A DNA stretch of 53,750 nucleotides from Paraburkholderia domus (GCF_905220705.1 NZ_CAJNAT010000042.1:1-53750), one strand, 5' to 3'. Positions 16,377 through 25,830 are shown, numbered from the stretch's first letter. Program-made: numbers and translations. The notes: generated by a model from the letters alone, not told the origin.

Positions 16377-17609
16377 ATGTCGTTGCATGCCCGTGCTTCC
16401 CTCGCGCTAGGCAAAGTTGCCGTGGCGCTCGCGTTTGCAGGTATCGCCGTCGCGGCTCACGCCGACACGGTCCGCGTGACGGTCGCGCATTACAGCGATG
16501 CGACCGCGCCGTACTTCGAAAAAATGGCCCGTAACTTCGAGAAGGCCAATCCCGGCACCACGATCAAGATCGAAGACGTGAACTGGGACACGCTGCAACA
16601 GAAACTGCAAACGGACATCTCCGGCGGCGCCAACGCCGACCTGGCGATCGTCGGTACGCGCTGGCTGCTCGACTTCGTGAAGGACGACGTCGCCGAGCCG
16701 CTCGACGGCTACATGGACGCCAGCTTCAAGGGCCGCTTCATCGGCCCGTTCCTCGCACCTGGCGAAATCAACGGCAAGGTGTACGGCCTGCCGATCGCCG
16801 CTTCCGCACGCGCGCTTTACTACAACAAGGATCTGCTCGCGAAGGTCGGTTATCCCGACGGCCCGAAAACGTGGAATGACGTGATCGATGCATCGAAGAA
16901 ACTGAAGGCGCAGGGCATTGCCGGCTTCGGTCTGCAAGGCAAGGAAATCGAAACCGACGTCTACTATTACTACGCCCTGTGGACCAACGGCGGCGACGTC
17001 GTCGGCAAGGACGGCAAGGCGGCGTTCAATTCGCCGGCCGGCATCAAGGCGGCCACGCTGTACAAGACGATGATCGACGACGGCCTGACGCAGCCTGGCG
17101 TGACCGGCTACAGCCGTGAAGACGTGCAGAACCTGTTCAAGCAGGGCCGCGTTGCGATGATGATCTCCGCACCGTTCCTCGCCAAGCAGATCAAGAAGGA
17201 AGCGCCGAACCTGAAGTACGGCATCGATCCGATCCCGATGGGCACGACGCACGCCACCTATGCGGTGACCGACTCGATCGTGATGTTCAAGAACTCGAAG
17301 GTGAAGAAGTCCGCCTGGAAGTTCCTGGACTATCTGTTCACGAAGGAACCGCGCGTCGAGTTCACGACGACCGAAGGCTTCCTGCCGACCACCAAGGCTG
17401 AGGCGACCGATCCCGCGTTCAACGATCCGGATACCAAAGCTTTCGTCGCGCTGCTGCCGACGGCTCACTTCGCGCCGACTGTGACCGGTTGGGAAGACAC
17501 CGCGAAGGCTGTGACCGATGCAATGCAATCGATCTACCTGGGTAAGGCGAAGCCGGCCGACGCGTTGAATGCCGCTGCGACGCAAGCGAACAAATCGCTC
17601 GGTAAGTGA
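16377..17609 (+). CDS. Sugar ABC transporter substrate-binding protein
   Basis: A 410-residue periplasmic solute-binding protein of the MalE/UgpB class. The signal peptide (residues 1-28, cleaved after AHA) is followed by VRVTVAHYSDATAPYFEKMA. The conserved YGLPIAASARALYYNKDLLAKVGY segment marks the carbohydrate-binding cluster 1 family. The ATG at 16379 region start (16377) follows CAGGAGAGAGAGAA; an in-frame upstream extension would lack a signal peptide. It captures the sugar and delivers it to the two permeases downstream. Confidence 0.95.
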   Translation: MSLHARASLALGKVAVALAFAGIAVAAHADTVRVTVAHYSDATAPYFEKMARNFEKANPGTTIKIEDVNWDTLQQKLQTDISGGANADLAIVGTRWLLDFVKDDVAEPLDGYMDASFKGRFIGPFLAPGEINGKVYGLPIAASARALYYNKDLLAKVGYPDGPKTWNDVIDASKKLKAQGIAGFGLQGKEIETDVYYYYALWTNGGDVVGKDGKAAFNSPAGIKAATLYKTMIDDGLTQPGVTGYSREDVQNLFKQGRVAMMISAPFLAKQIKKEAPNLKYGIDPIPMGTTHATYAVTDSIVMFKNSKVKKSAWKFLDYLFTKEPRVEFTTTEGFLPTTKAEATDPAFNDPDTKAFVALLPTAHFAPTVTGWEDTAKAVTDAMQSIYLGKAKPADALNAAATQANKSLGK

Positions 17610-17643
17610 CACGCGTAGTCTCGTAGTGATTTGCTGAATACGG

Positions 17644-17677
17644 AACGCGCGCCGCCGCTGCGAAGGTGGCGCGCGTT
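17644..17677 (+). terminator. GC-rich hairpin between binding-protein and permease genes
   Basis: A perfect 10-bp stem, AACGCGCGCC (17644-17653) and GGCGCGCGTT (17668-17677), with a 14-base loop, lies 35 bases after the binding-protein stop. No T-run follows, so it is more likely an mRNA-stabilising or attenuating hairpin than a full terminator. It would let the binding protein be made in excess over the permeases. Confidence 0.5.
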
Positions 17678-17763
17678 TCGGTTGTCATGTCCGTAATGCA
17701 CTATCCGGCCCATCCCGTCGCATCCGCTTCTCAATTGCGGACGCGTCTTACGATCGAGCACGC

Positions 17764-18654
17764 ATGAGCCGTTCCGCTTCTTCGCGCCTCCAGGCGCCCT
17801 GGTTGCTGATTGCGCCGAGTCTGGTGTTGGCGCTTTTCATCATCAGCTATCCGATTTTCAACATCGTGTGGCAATCGCTGCACGAGGTCTCGCGCTTCGG
17901 CGCGATCCGCGATTTCACCGGTCTGCAGAACTTCTATACGATTTTCACGGACCCCTCGTTTCTCGCTGCTGCTAAGCGGACGATTGTCTGGACCGTGTGC
18001 GTGGTGGGCGGCACGGTGCTGATTTCGGTGCCGGTTGCGTTGATACTGAATCAGGATTTCTATGGACGCGGCGTGGCGCGCACGATTGTGATGCTGCCGT
18101 GGTCCGTCTCGCTGACGATGACCGCCGTGGTGTGGCGCTGGGCCTTCAACGATGACTACGGCATGGTCAACGTCACGTTGCAGCGGCTTGGTTTGATCAA
18201 CGGTCCGATACATTGGCTCGCGACGCCGGAGCTCGCTTTTCCGGTGGAGATCGCCGTCGGTATTCTGGTGTCGATTCCATTTACGGTGACGATTCTGCTG
18301 GGCGGGTTGTCGTCGGTGCCGGGTGACATTTATGAAGCGGCGCGGATGGATGGCGCCAGTGCGTGGCAGCAGTTTCGCAAGCTGACGATGCCGCTCTTGC
18401 GGCCGTTTATCAACATGACGATTCTGTTGAATGTGATCTACGTGTTCAATTCTTTCCCGATCATCTGGGTGATGACGCAAGGCGGCCCGGATAACGGCAC
18501 GCATATTCTCGTTACGTATCTCTATGAGCTTGGGTTCCGGCTGGGACGTCCCGGCGAAGCCGCGGCGGTGTCGCTGATCATGCTCGTCATGCTGTTCGTT
18601 TTCTCGATCGCCTATCTGCGCCTGCAGCCCGCGAAAGAAGGAGAGACGTCATGA
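17764..18654 (+). CDS. Sugar ABC transporter permease (MalF/UgpA type)
   Basis: A 296-residue inner-membrane permease with six predicted helices. The cytoplasmic EAA loop reads EAARMDGASAWQQFRKLTMP (about residues 196-215), the contact point for the ATPase. It forms the transmembrane channel with the next protein. The start ATG lies 154 bases after the binding-protein gene. The stop overlaps the next start by four bases (ATGA). Confidence 0.94.
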   Translation: MSRSASSRLQAPWLLIAPSLVLALFIISYPIFNIVWQSLHEVSRFGAIRDFTGLQNFYTIFTDPSFLAAAKRTIVWTVCVVGGTVLISVPVALILNQDFYGRGVARTIVMLPWSVSLTMTAVVWRWAFNDDYGMVNVTLQRLGLINGPIHWLATPELAFPVEIAVGILVSIPFTVTILLGGLSSVPGDIYEAARMDGASAWQQFRKLTMPLLRPFINMTILLNVIYVFNSFPIIWVMTQGGPDNGTHILVTYLYELGFRLGRPGEAAAVSLIMLVMLFVFSIAYLRLQPAKEGETS

Positions 18655-19502
18655 GTCTCAGCGTCAAGATGAAGCGGTCGTTGTGGTGCTGGTTGGCACT
18701 TTCGCCGCTGATTGTGGCGGTGCTGTTTCCGTTTGCTGTGATGTTGTTTACTGCTTTGAAGCCGGCTACTGAGATCTTTGTTTATCCGGCAAGGTGGCTG
18801 CCGGTGCATTGGCAGTGGAGCAATTTTTCGGATATGTGGGTTGCGGCTAACTTTGGTGTCGCGCTGAGGAATAGCTGTGTGATTAGCTTTTTGTCGACTG
18901 CGTTGGCGTTGGCAGTGAGCTTGCCGGCGGCTTATGCGTTGGCCAGGTTTCCGTTTCGTGGGAAGGGGTTGTATTCGCAGTTTCTGCTGGTGACGCAGAT
19001 GTTGTCGCCGATTTTGCTAGTTGTTGGCCTGTTCCGGCTCGCGGCGATGATTCCTTATGGGGATGGGAATCTGGTTGACTCCAAGATCGGCGTCATCGTT
19101 TCTTATGCGGCGTTCAATATCGCGTTTGCGGTTTGGATGTTGTCTTCTTACTTTCAGACGGTGCCGAGGGACCTGGAGGAGGCGGCCTGGTTGGAGGGGT
19201 GTGGGAGGACGAGGGCTGTTTTTAAGGTTTTCTTGCCGTTGGCTGTGCCGGCGATTGTTGTTACGGCGATCTTTACTTTTATCAATGCCTGGAATGAGTT
19301 TGCGGTGGTCTATACGTTGATTCGGTCGCCGGAGAATAAGACTCTTACCGTGCAGGTTACGGATATGGTGGCTGGGAAGTATGTCGTTGAGTGGCATCTG
19401 GTGATGGCCGCTACCCTCTGCGCGACGTTGCCAGTTTCGATTGTGTTTGCGTGGTTGCAGCGGTTTCTGGTGAAGGGGTTGGCGCTGGGGGCGGTGAAGT
19501 AA
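18651..19502 (+). CDS. Sugar ABC transporter permease (MalG/UgpE type)
   Basis: A 283-residue inner-membrane permease and partner of the preceding one. Six helices are predicted and the EAA loop reads EEAAWLEGCGRTRAVFKVFL (about residues 177-196). The segment following WNEFAVVYTLI is typical of the MalG group. It is translationally coupled to the upstream permease. Third-position T and G are more frequent here than in the other transporter genes, a mild compositional difference. Confidence 0.94.
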   Translation: MSLSVKMKRSLWCWLALSPLIVAVLFPFAVMLFTALKPATEIFVYPARWLPVHWQWSNFSDMWVAANFGVALRNSCVISFLSTALALAVSLPAAYALARFPFRGKGLYSQFLLVTQMLSPILLVVGLFRLAAMIPYGDGNLVDSKIGVIVSYAAFNIAFAVWMLSSYFQTVPRDLEEAAWLEGCGRTRAVFKVFLPLAVPAIVVTAIFTFINAWNEFAVVYTLIRSPENKTLTVQVTDMVAGKYVVEWHLVMAATLCATLPVSIVFAWLQRFLVKGLALGAVK

Positions 19503-19509
19503 CGTTTGG

Positions 19510-19528
19510 GGGCCGGCAGGTACGGCCC
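19510..19528 (+). terminator. Short hairpin after the sugar permease operon
   Basis: GGGCCG (19510-19515) and CGGCCC (19523-19528) form a 6-bp stem with a 7-base loop, eight bases after the permease stop. No T-run follows, so intrinsic termination is uncertain. Confidence 0.35.
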
Positions 19529-19627
19529 TGCCATAGGGGAGACATTTCGGCGCCCTAGATCCACCATTCGGCCTTATCCCTCATGCGACTTGAGTCCTAG
19601 CCCCACTCATGGCTCTGTGAAGGACTG

Positions 19628-19751
19628 ATCTTCGGCCATTGCTGACGTTGAGGCCGGCTTGGTTCTACGTCAGCAATGTGGCGGATTGCTGACGGTCACG
19701 GCACCACACAGCGGAACGGCAGCTTTCTGCATCGGCGAACTCACGCTTCCG
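19628..19751 (+). repeat. Dispersed repeat family A, copy 1, with 12-bp hairpin
   Basis: The first half is an inverted repeat, CATTGCTGACGT (starting 19637) and ACGTCAGCAATG (to 19678). From the second arm onward, bases 19661-19751 align without gaps over 91 bases to 49538-49628 and to the complement of 53371-53461. Shared words include TTCTACGTC, GCAATG, GGCAGCTT, CTGCATC and GAAC. It lies in a gene-free gap. No reading frame is conserved, so this is a non-coding intergenic repeat. Confidence 0.85.
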
Positions 19752-19760
19752 TTAAGGCCT

Positions 19761-19828
19761 ATTCGACGCCTGCCAACACGCGCTGAGCCACCGTCACATT
19801 CCTGTGGCCGATGGCAGGCATCGAATAA
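19761..19828. repeat. Dispersed repeat family B, copy 1
   Basis: A 68-base element with imperfect terminal inverted repeats, ATTCGACGCCTGCC and GGCAGGCATCGAAT (13 of 14 match). Its interior contains CATTCCTGTGG. It resembles 27084-27150 and, inverted, part of 52182-52265. The size and structure suggest a REP- or MITE-like sequence. The rest of the 19503-19879 gap holds nothing recognisable. Confidence 0.75.
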
Positions 19829-19879
19829 CCCTTAATGAACTAAGCCGGTTGCGATGGATGCCTCGTGTGATATGGGGTG

Positions 19880-20344
19880 TTACCGATCACTCAGTACCGT
19901 GTAGACGATCGTCTGATTGTCGGCCTGCTGAACCTGGATAGTGAACTTCTGGAAACGAATGGTCGCCGACGAGTTGAGATCATATTTCAGATTCTGGTAG
20001 AAGGCCGGCGCAGCGTATCCGCCCCGAAATTCGCGATAAGTGACCTCGATCGTGCTTCCGGACTTTCCGCCGTAGATCAACTCTTTCTTTACCCAGTCCT
20101 GCGAATACACATTATTTATCTGCCAGCCATCCAGCGAGTTGAGAACGCCTACCCAGCGCTTTATGGTACTTACCGTGCCATTCTGATCGACAATGAAGGC
20201 ATCGCCTATCGTCGCGGTCCTCGACACGCCCACCGAATATGACTTGTAGGTTTGACTTTGAAGCGTTGTCGTCATGCAGCCAGCAAGCGCAGCATAGGCC
20301 AGCGCAACGGCGGCGCGCCTCGCGAAAATGAGTGTATTGTCCAC
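19880..20344 (-). CDS. Hypothetical lipoprotein
   Basis: A 154-residue protein starting at GTG. A lipoprotein signal is clear: RRAAVALAYAALAGC with lipobox LAGC, the lipidated Cys at residue 23. The mature part is predicted beta-rich (YKSYSVGVSRTATIGDAFIVD, GSTIEVTYREFRGGY, TIRFQKFTIQVQ). I recognise no family. It stands alone between gene-poor stretches, so context gives no clue to its role. Confidence 0.75.
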   Translation of the reverse strand: MDNTLIFARRAAVALAYAALAGCMTTTLQSQTYKSYSVGVSRTATIGDAFIVDQNGTVSTIKRWVGVLNSLDGWQINNVYSQDWVKKELIYGGKSGSTIEVTYREFRGGYAAPAFYQNLKYDLNSSATIRFQKFTIQVQQADNQTIVYTVLSDR

Positions 20345-20937
20345 CTGAATCCCCGTCCGTGTTTTCTCTTGGTATCGCGCTATGTGCGCGCAGGCTGCGT
20401 TCGCCCGAGAGCGCGCATCCAGTTCCCTTTTTCACCTGCGTGGTCGCCCGGATTCTCGCCGAATGATGACGCCGGTTTTTTGTGTACAGAAAGACTACGC
20501 TCAGGGTATGTGGAACGTCACGATGATATTTACCCCACGAGTGTTCCACCGCACATTCGCGGAAAAGGCACATAGGCCGTCGAAGGCTGTTAGCTTCAAC
20601 CGGACTTGATTCGTTGCAACGTGGGCAGCAGTATTCAGAGACATCGGCTTATGTCGAGCCCGCGGAAATCGGAAAGGCGCGACGACCGGCGCATGACGGA
20701 GCAGCCAGCTTGCGAAGGACAGCAGACGACCACTGCTGCCGGTGCCGCCACTATGGGTTTAACGGCCGGTAACAGAGTGATCCGGTCATCCAAGCCGGCC
20801 TCTCGAGGACAGTAGTTCGGCCGTTGCGGCCAGTCGCACAGCCTCACGCTTGCCGAGGTGGTGCGAGTCGTCAACGCCGGTGGCATCGGCAACTAGACTG
20901 CTCATAAGTGAGCCGCACTAGCATGGCCGTTCCCGCG
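20345..20937. other. Gene-poor gap
   Basis: No open frame with a plausible ribosome site or protein-like composition is visible on either strand. The left end presumably holds the promoter of the leftward lipoprotein gene. No clear copy of the repeat families is seen here. Confidence 0.5.
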
Positions 20938-21630
20938 TTAGTCGGCCGAAAAACCTTCGACCAGCTGTGGGGAAAATTCCAACTCTGGCGGGTCGCCATT
21001 GGAAGAGTCAAGATGAATCATCTTGCCGTATTCGCGCGGCTCTAAATCGAATACCCGCACAGTCTTATGAACAGCCGGGTCGCCGCTGAACTGATATGCG
21101 ACGCACGCCACTACGGCGAATCCAGGAACTAACCCTTTGGCGGGCCCCGGACTGTGGGCCTTCCATCGTAGATTTTGAGCAGCGTTCGGGAACATTACCT
21201 CGCCCATTCCCTGTGCGCGCGCAACGTCGTTCTCTTGGCACGTTTGAGCTATGGCACGCCGTAGGGCCTCAAGCGGTTCAGGATAAGAAAATCCGCCGGA
21301 AGCTGGCGGCGTTTCTTTCGGATCGGCTAGCGGCATCATCGTAGCCGTGAACATGACATTGAAAGCCGGCGATCGGCCCACGTTGTTTAGGCTATATCTA
21401 AACGTGTATGCCAATCCGTTGTTCTCGTCACGGACAAGTGGCCCTTCCGGTTCCATTTCCAGCGAAACCCAGGGGCGCTGATCAAACTTCATGGACTGCA
21501 GTTGATCTCTGGACGCCTTGAACTGATACCAGGACGCCCCCGCGCCCAACAGCGAGCCGATAGCCGCGCATAACGCAACCCAGGCCGCCACATAGTCCAA
21601 CCAGTGCTTGTTCGTCTCACGCCCCGACAT
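20938..21630 (-). CDS. Hypothetical single-pass membrane protein
   Basis: A 230-residue protein with one N-terminal membrane helix (WLDYVAAWVALCAAIGSLLGAGASW) followed by a short coiled segment (FKASRDQLQSMKFDQRPWVSLEM) and a soluble beta-rich domain (VSLEMEPEGPLVRDENNGLAYTFRYSLNNVGRSPAFNV in outline). Proteins of this plan, with a helix, a charged linker and then RPWV, are common orphan genes in Proteobacteria with no known role. The ATG is preceded by GGGGGCGAG. It is divergent from the DUF4238 gene. Confidence 0.75.
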   Translation of the reverse strand: MSGRETNKHWLDYVAAWVALCAAIGSLLGAGASWYQFKASRDQLQSMKFDQRPWVSLEMEPEGPLVRDENNGLAYTFRYSLNNVGRSPAFNVMFTATMMPLADPKETPPASGGFSYPEPLEALRRAIAQTCQENDVARAQGMGEVMFPNAAQNLRWKAHSPGPAKGLVPGFAVVACVAYQFSGDPAVHKTVRVFDLEPREYGKMIHLDSSNGDPPELEFSPQLVEGFSAD

Positions 21631-21766
21631 CTCGCCCCCGAGTTTTTCGGGAAATCATAAGCGAAAACCGATAATTAGAGCGTTAAGAAATCGCATAAAC
21701 TTGTGGCGGCGCCCTTACCTGTTCCCTAACCTCGACGCAAATCCCGAAAATGGAGCGCGATACGTC

Positions 21767-22861
21767 GTGAAAAAGCCCAGACCACGGAAGCATCATTATC
21801 TGCCGCAGTTCTATCTCCGGGGCTTCTCTGAGAAGGGAACGCATCTTTACCAGATCGAGAAGTGCACCGGTAAGTCATTCGGCGCAAGCATCCTGGACAC
21901 GGCCGCGATACGCGACTTTCACAAGCTGGACTTCAACGGCTGTGCGGATCCCGAAGCGCTCGAAAAGTTTATCTCGAAGGTAGAAGGCCTGATCGCGCCG
22001 GCGCTCGACAGCGTCTTGAAGGACGAAGCATTCACGCGTGGCACTCGTGCGTCTATGGACCGCCTCACTTCGATGCTCATGGCGCGGGTACCGGCAACGA
22101 AAGATATGGTCGAAGACTCCATCCGGGAGAATGTTCGTTCGGTCGGCCTCTTGCTAGAGAAGCACGGCGGACTCCCTCCGAAGCCGCTAGAGGTGCAGGA
22201 AGCGCTGTCTTTCGAGAAGCTCAGAATCGACGTCGGCAACTGGCATGTCATGCAGCATATGTTTGCGCTCGCGTTCGACGACGACATACTCCGGATAATC
22301 GGACGTTGCCAAGCCGAATTGCTGCGCGCTCCCACGGGAAAGCAGTTCATAACTGGCGACCAGCCTGTAGCCCAGTTCAACGCCGATGCCCGCCCCGAAG
22401 AATCGGACCCACGAGGCGGTCTAGCCGATCCCGATACAGTGACAACGCTGCCTCTGTCGAGCGAACTGGCACTCGTCCTATCCAACAACGGACGAGCCAA
22501 AGGGCAACGTGCCCGCGAAGCGACGCCTGCGGAATTCGACGAGATCAATCGACGGACCATAATCATGTCCAGTGACCGGCTATTTGCTTGCTCGATCGAC
22601 GATTCGGTACGCCAGCTTCTATTCCGATACGGGCATTGCACGGCCGGGGCCGAAACCAGGGTCACTCGCACTCCAGACGGCGTTTCCCACCATGTCCTGA
22701 GTATGGTGCCCGTGATGGACCGGCGCCTCTATGAACCACTCGGCGCACGGCAGGCATTTACGCCAGTCGCCTCTCGTCCGTACGAGCTACGTCTCAATCG
22801 CGGCGCCGTATACCCTATGGTCACCACACACATTAACTTGCCGAACGACCGCAAATCGTGA
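21767..22861 (+). CDS. DUF4238 family protein
   Basis: A 364-residue cytoplasmic protein whose start (KHHYLPQFYLRGF, residues 8-20) is the hallmark of DUF4238. A second conserved piece, FITGDQPVAQFNAD, lies near residue 200, and a segment rich in Leu (TTLPLSSELALVLSNN) follows. The family's biochemical role is unknown to me. The start is GTG 21767 with GGAG 11 bases upstream; the longer frame reaching 21608 would overlap the divergent neighbour and has no ribosome site. DUF4238 genes are typical accessory genes of patchy distribution. Confidence 0.8.
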   Translation: MKKPRPRKHHYLPQFYLRGFSEKGTHLYQIEKCTGKSFGASILDTAAIRDFHKLDFNGCADPEALEKFISKVEGLIAPALDSVLKDEAFTRGTRASMDRLTSMLMARVPATKDMVEDSIRENVRSVGLLLEKHGGLPPKPLEVQEALSFEKLRIDVGNWHVMQHMFALAFDDDILRIIGRCQAELLRAPTGKQFITGDQPVAQFNADARPEESDPRGGLADPDTVTTLPLSSELALVLSNNGRAKGQRAREATPAEFDEINRRTIIMSSDRLFACSIDDSVRQLLFRYGHCTAGAETRVTRTPDGVSHHVLSMVPVMDRRLYEPLGARQAFTPVASRPYELRLNRGAVYPMVTTHINLPNDRKS

Positions 22862-23301
22862 GGCACGCAAATAGGCAAGTCGGGGGCGTCGTTGCGCGGG
22901 CGTTCGTGGAGTGCCGATCCGTCAGGGTGAGAAAGTCCGTTTAGGTCAATCAAGCAACATTGGTCTTCGCCAATCGAATGGCCGTTTACTGGGGCGTAAC
23001 CGACGTCTGAACGTCAGAGCGACGCAACGGGCGAATGACGCTTGTTGGCCGAACCCGGTCCGATGACGAGCGGCCCAGGTCGACCCACTATCGTCGCTCA
23101 AGTTGCCATGGGGTTCAGTGGCAGCTCTCGAAGAGCAACGGTCATTTCCCTGAGGGCAGTCAATACGCTCCCCGAGACGTCGGCTTTCATAGCGAGTCGC
23201 TTCGCCGATTAGTTGACCGTCACGGAGACGGTTTTGAAAGCGCGACACGCGTATTCAGCCCGCCACTGAGATCGATGGAACATTTACGACAGAGTTGAAA
23301 A
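22862..23301. other. Gene-poor gap with a diverged repeat (family D)
   Basis: No gene is recognisable. Bases 22976-23045 (GAATGGCCGTTT, GGGGCG, later GCGAATGACG) resemble 52376-52450 in order and spacing. This weak repeat family is called D here. The remainder shows no structure. Confidence 0.45.
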
Positions 23302-23550
23302 TTAGGACAGGGAGTATTCGTGATCGTCATCAACGGCTAGATCGTAAGGATCCTGCTGGTCTCGCCAGATCCTGACATTGCCTTCGCCAGAATCGTTGGC
23401 CACGACAGTCTTTTGTATCGGGATATCCAACGGCAAAGGATCGTCGAATATCGGTCCACCCGTTGCCAGGTCCACGATCTTGACGTGGGGCGGGTTATCA
23501 GAGGAACCCGGAAAATTTTTGTTCACAAGCGTAAAGTTAGCAACGGGCAT
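23302..23550 (-). CDS. Small acidic hypothetical protein
   Basis: An 82-residue soluble protein, beta-predicted and rich in Asp and Pro, ending in an acidic DDDHEY segment. No signal peptide or membrane segment is present. The start at MPVANFTLVNKNF was chosen because GGGAGAA lies just upstream; a frame 15 codons longer lacks a site. It lies 108 bases downstream of the cysteine-repeat gene on the same strand and may share its transcript. The family is not recognised. Confidence 0.65.
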   Translation of the reverse strand: MPVANFTLVNKNFPGSSDNPPHVKIVDLATGGPIFDDPLPLDIPIQKTVVANDSGEGNVRIWRDQQDPYDLAVDDDHEYSLS

Positions 23551-23658
23551 CGGGCGTTCTCCCAATATTTTGGATCGCGAAACAAAAATATCCATGGGCG
23601 CTATTCATAACCTCGCGCCGACCGGGCGTCCAGCTTCTCCCCTGGAATCAAGGGGAGA

Positions 23659-25830
23659 CTAGAGACTGACTCGAATCTTCACTCCTGCTATTTTCACTTG
23701 GCCGCTCGTTGGTCCCACGTCGACGCTGTTGTTACCCAGGCTCGCGCTCACGTGCGTCGGACCAACAGCCACGGATCCACCCCCCGGTATGTCAGTTCGC
23801 AAGCCACCGATATTTCCGGGCACCGGGGGAAGCGCTGCGACGGCCAAAGCCTGAATCTGGTTCTGGACCCCGCCTACCTGATCGGCCAGGTCCTTAACCC
23901 CTTTAGCTACCGTCCGACCGCTTGCAAATGCTGTGGTAGCCAATGCAGCAGCTGCCGCCGCCGGCTTCTGTATGGAAATAATATTCACCACCTCAAAGAC
24001 TTTGCGGGCATCGTTATTTTTTCCCAAGGTTCCCGTTTTAAGGTCATGCAGAACGTTGTCGTAACTATTCTCGAGACCAACAGTCCTCAACACGCCCCGA
24101 AGCAGTTTCTCCTGGCTAGTGAAAGACTTGACGATCTCGTTGTTATCCCCGAAGCATCCATTCGATGATTTGAATCCGCCGGCGATGCATTGTTGTAATT
24201 CTTTCATCACTAGACGGCCACCCGCGCATACGACAAACGTAATCGGAACGCCTCCGCTAGAGACGGCGCATTCCGCCGCTATCCGGAGTTCAGCATTCAT
24301 AGAGGGCGCGGCTAGGCATACTGCGGTACCCGCCGGACTTCCTCCCGACTCTGTCGCGCATTTGACCGCGCGCGCCATGTCCTGGCTCATGTATGGCGCT
24401 GCCATACACGCTGCGGCGGTTGCATACCCGTCCGAAGTTGCCGCGCAGGATACCAGTCGAGCCTGACGTTCCGGGAGTTTCGCCAATACGCTTACGCAAA
24501 GTGCCTCCGTGGAATAGTCGCCATTTGCCTGTTCTATGCATTGACTTGCAAGCTTTACCTTCTGCGCGTCGCGAATCCCGGCGCAAGCTGCAAGGTCAAT
24601 TGCATTCGCCGCAGCCGAGATGCAGCTGACCATTTTTACCTGATCTGGGAGCGCAATGGTCGACTTCTGGAAACAGGCCAATCGGTCGGCGTCGGACTGG
24701 CTGCTGGATAAGCAATCGGTCAGCGCTTGAGTCTTTTTGAAGTCATCTATCAGGCCCGTTGCCTGCTTCGTTGCATCGGCGCAGCCTAGTAGTGCTTTCT
24801 GTTGGTCCTGCGCGGAAGCCTCTTTGTTGCCAGACACTTTCGCAACGCAAGTGGTGATGTTCTGCAATGTCGGGGAGGAGTTCAGCATCGGAACTCCTTT
24901 CAGGCACGCAGCGAGCAGAGATGAATCGCCTGCGGCGCGCAGAGCACAATCCCCGGTAATCGACAACGATTTTGGATTTGCCAGAAGACAATTGATCTGA
25001 TCCTGCTTCCCAAGTGAAGCGCATTTGCTGATTTGAGCTGCCGGAATCTTGAAAACGCGCGCGCAGTTGCTATCGATAGTGGACATGTTGACCACACAAT
25101 CGATCTCCACTTTCTGAGCTTGGCTCAAATTCACCCCTGACAGACAGGCGGAATAGCCACTCGGCGAATTAGCCCAACTCTTGTAGCAACGCAGCGCAAT
25201 CTGCGCTTGTTGGCCTCCCATCTGCTGAGCCATACACAGAGCAAATGCGGCCTCCTGCAGCTTGCCTCCTCGGGTGTTCCTCAGCGCGCACGAATGCGCC
25301 ACGGACGGCGTGGTGATCCATGGGAGCGAATAAGCGGCCACCCTGACATCGCCGACGTCCGAATAAACCTGCCAGGACCACCAATTCCGGTTACCACTTG
25401 GCACTTCCTTCCAGGCCAAGGGCTGGCATGGGCCGGTATTCAGGCAATTCAGTCTGACTTGTGGAGGTACGAAGAACCCCGAGCATGTGTACATGGACTC
25501 GACATTCTTGGCCTCTTTGCAGCCAGCGATCTTTGCCCGAGCTTGAGCTTGTGCGGTTTCATTAAGCGGATCTTCGCCGAGCTTTTCAAGTATGCCGGAC
25601 ACATCCGGTGCAGCGGGTTGGGGGGCATTTTGACCAGGCACCTTCTGGATGGCACCAAGTGGTATTTTCAGGTCGACATTGCTGCATACTTCGTTGTCGT
25701 TTGGGGCTAGACATCCCGAAGACCAGGCGAGATTGCACTGACGTGCGGCTTGTGGTGAGCAAGGGGGAGGTGCGGCCCGCACGTATTGCACCATGGCCAG
25801 AAGCAGGAGCAGCGTCAAAAGCCGTTTCAT
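23659..25830 (-). CDS. Secreted protein with tandem cysteine-pair repeats
   Basis: A 723-residue protein with a signal peptide (MKRLLTLLLLLAMVQYVRA). After an N-terminal Cys-rich region there is a long run of repeats of roughly 27-31 residues in which two Cys are spaced about 12-13 and then 15-16 residues apart; clear units run from SCISAAANAIDLAACAG to CAVSSGGVPITFVVCAG. About 20 Cys in this part could form a ladder of disulfide-linked helical hairpins. The C-terminal 150 residues are Gly/Val-rich and lack the repeats. GGGGGAGA supports the ATG. It is likely periplasmic or surface exposed. The family is not recognised. Confidence 0.8.
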   Translation of the reverse strand: MKRLLTLLLLLAMVQYVRAAPPPCSPQAARQCNLAWSSGCLAPNDNEVCSNVDLKIPLGAIQKVPGQNAPQPAAPDVSGILEKLGEDPLNETAQAQARAKIAGCKEAKNVESMYTCSGFFVPPQVRLNCLNTGPCQPLAWKEVPSGNRNWWSWQVYSDVGDVRVAAYSLPWITTPSVAHSCALRNTRGGKLQEAAFALCMAQQMGGQQAQIALRCYKSWANSPSGYSACLSGVNLSQAQKVEIDCVVNMSTIDSNCARVFKIPAAQISKCASLGKQDQINCLLANPKSLSITGDCALRAAGDSSLLAACLKGVPMLNSSPTLQNITTCVAKVSGNKEASAQDQQKALLGCADATKQATGLIDDFKKTQALTDCLSSSQSDADRLACFQKSTIALPDQVKMVSCISAAANAIDLAACAGIRDAQKVKLASQCIEQANGDYSTEALCVSVLAKLPERQARLVSCAATSDGYATAAACMAAPYMSQDMARAVKCATESGGSPAGTAVCLAAPSMNAELRIAAECAVSSGGVPITFVVCAGGRLVMKELQQCIAGGFKSSNGCFGDNNEIVKSFTSQEKLLRGVLRTVGLENSYDNVLHDLKTGTLGKNNDARKVFEVVNIISIQKPAAAAAALATTAFASGRTVAKGVKDLADQVGGVQNQIQALAVAALPPVPGNIGGLRTDIPGGGSVAVGPTHVSASLGNNSVDVGPTSGQVKIAGVKIRVSL

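Noticed and set aside
16407..17612. 401-codon frame on the minus strand
   Set aside because: It is the exact antisense of the sugar-binding protein, with no signal peptide or domain.
17731..18504. 257-codon frame on the minus strand
   Set aside because: Antisense to the first sugar permease, His/Arg/Gln-rich shadow.
19628..19828. Repeat families A and B as remnants of one insertion sequence
   Set aside because: No transposase-like translation is found in any frame, and the copies occur separately elsewhere.
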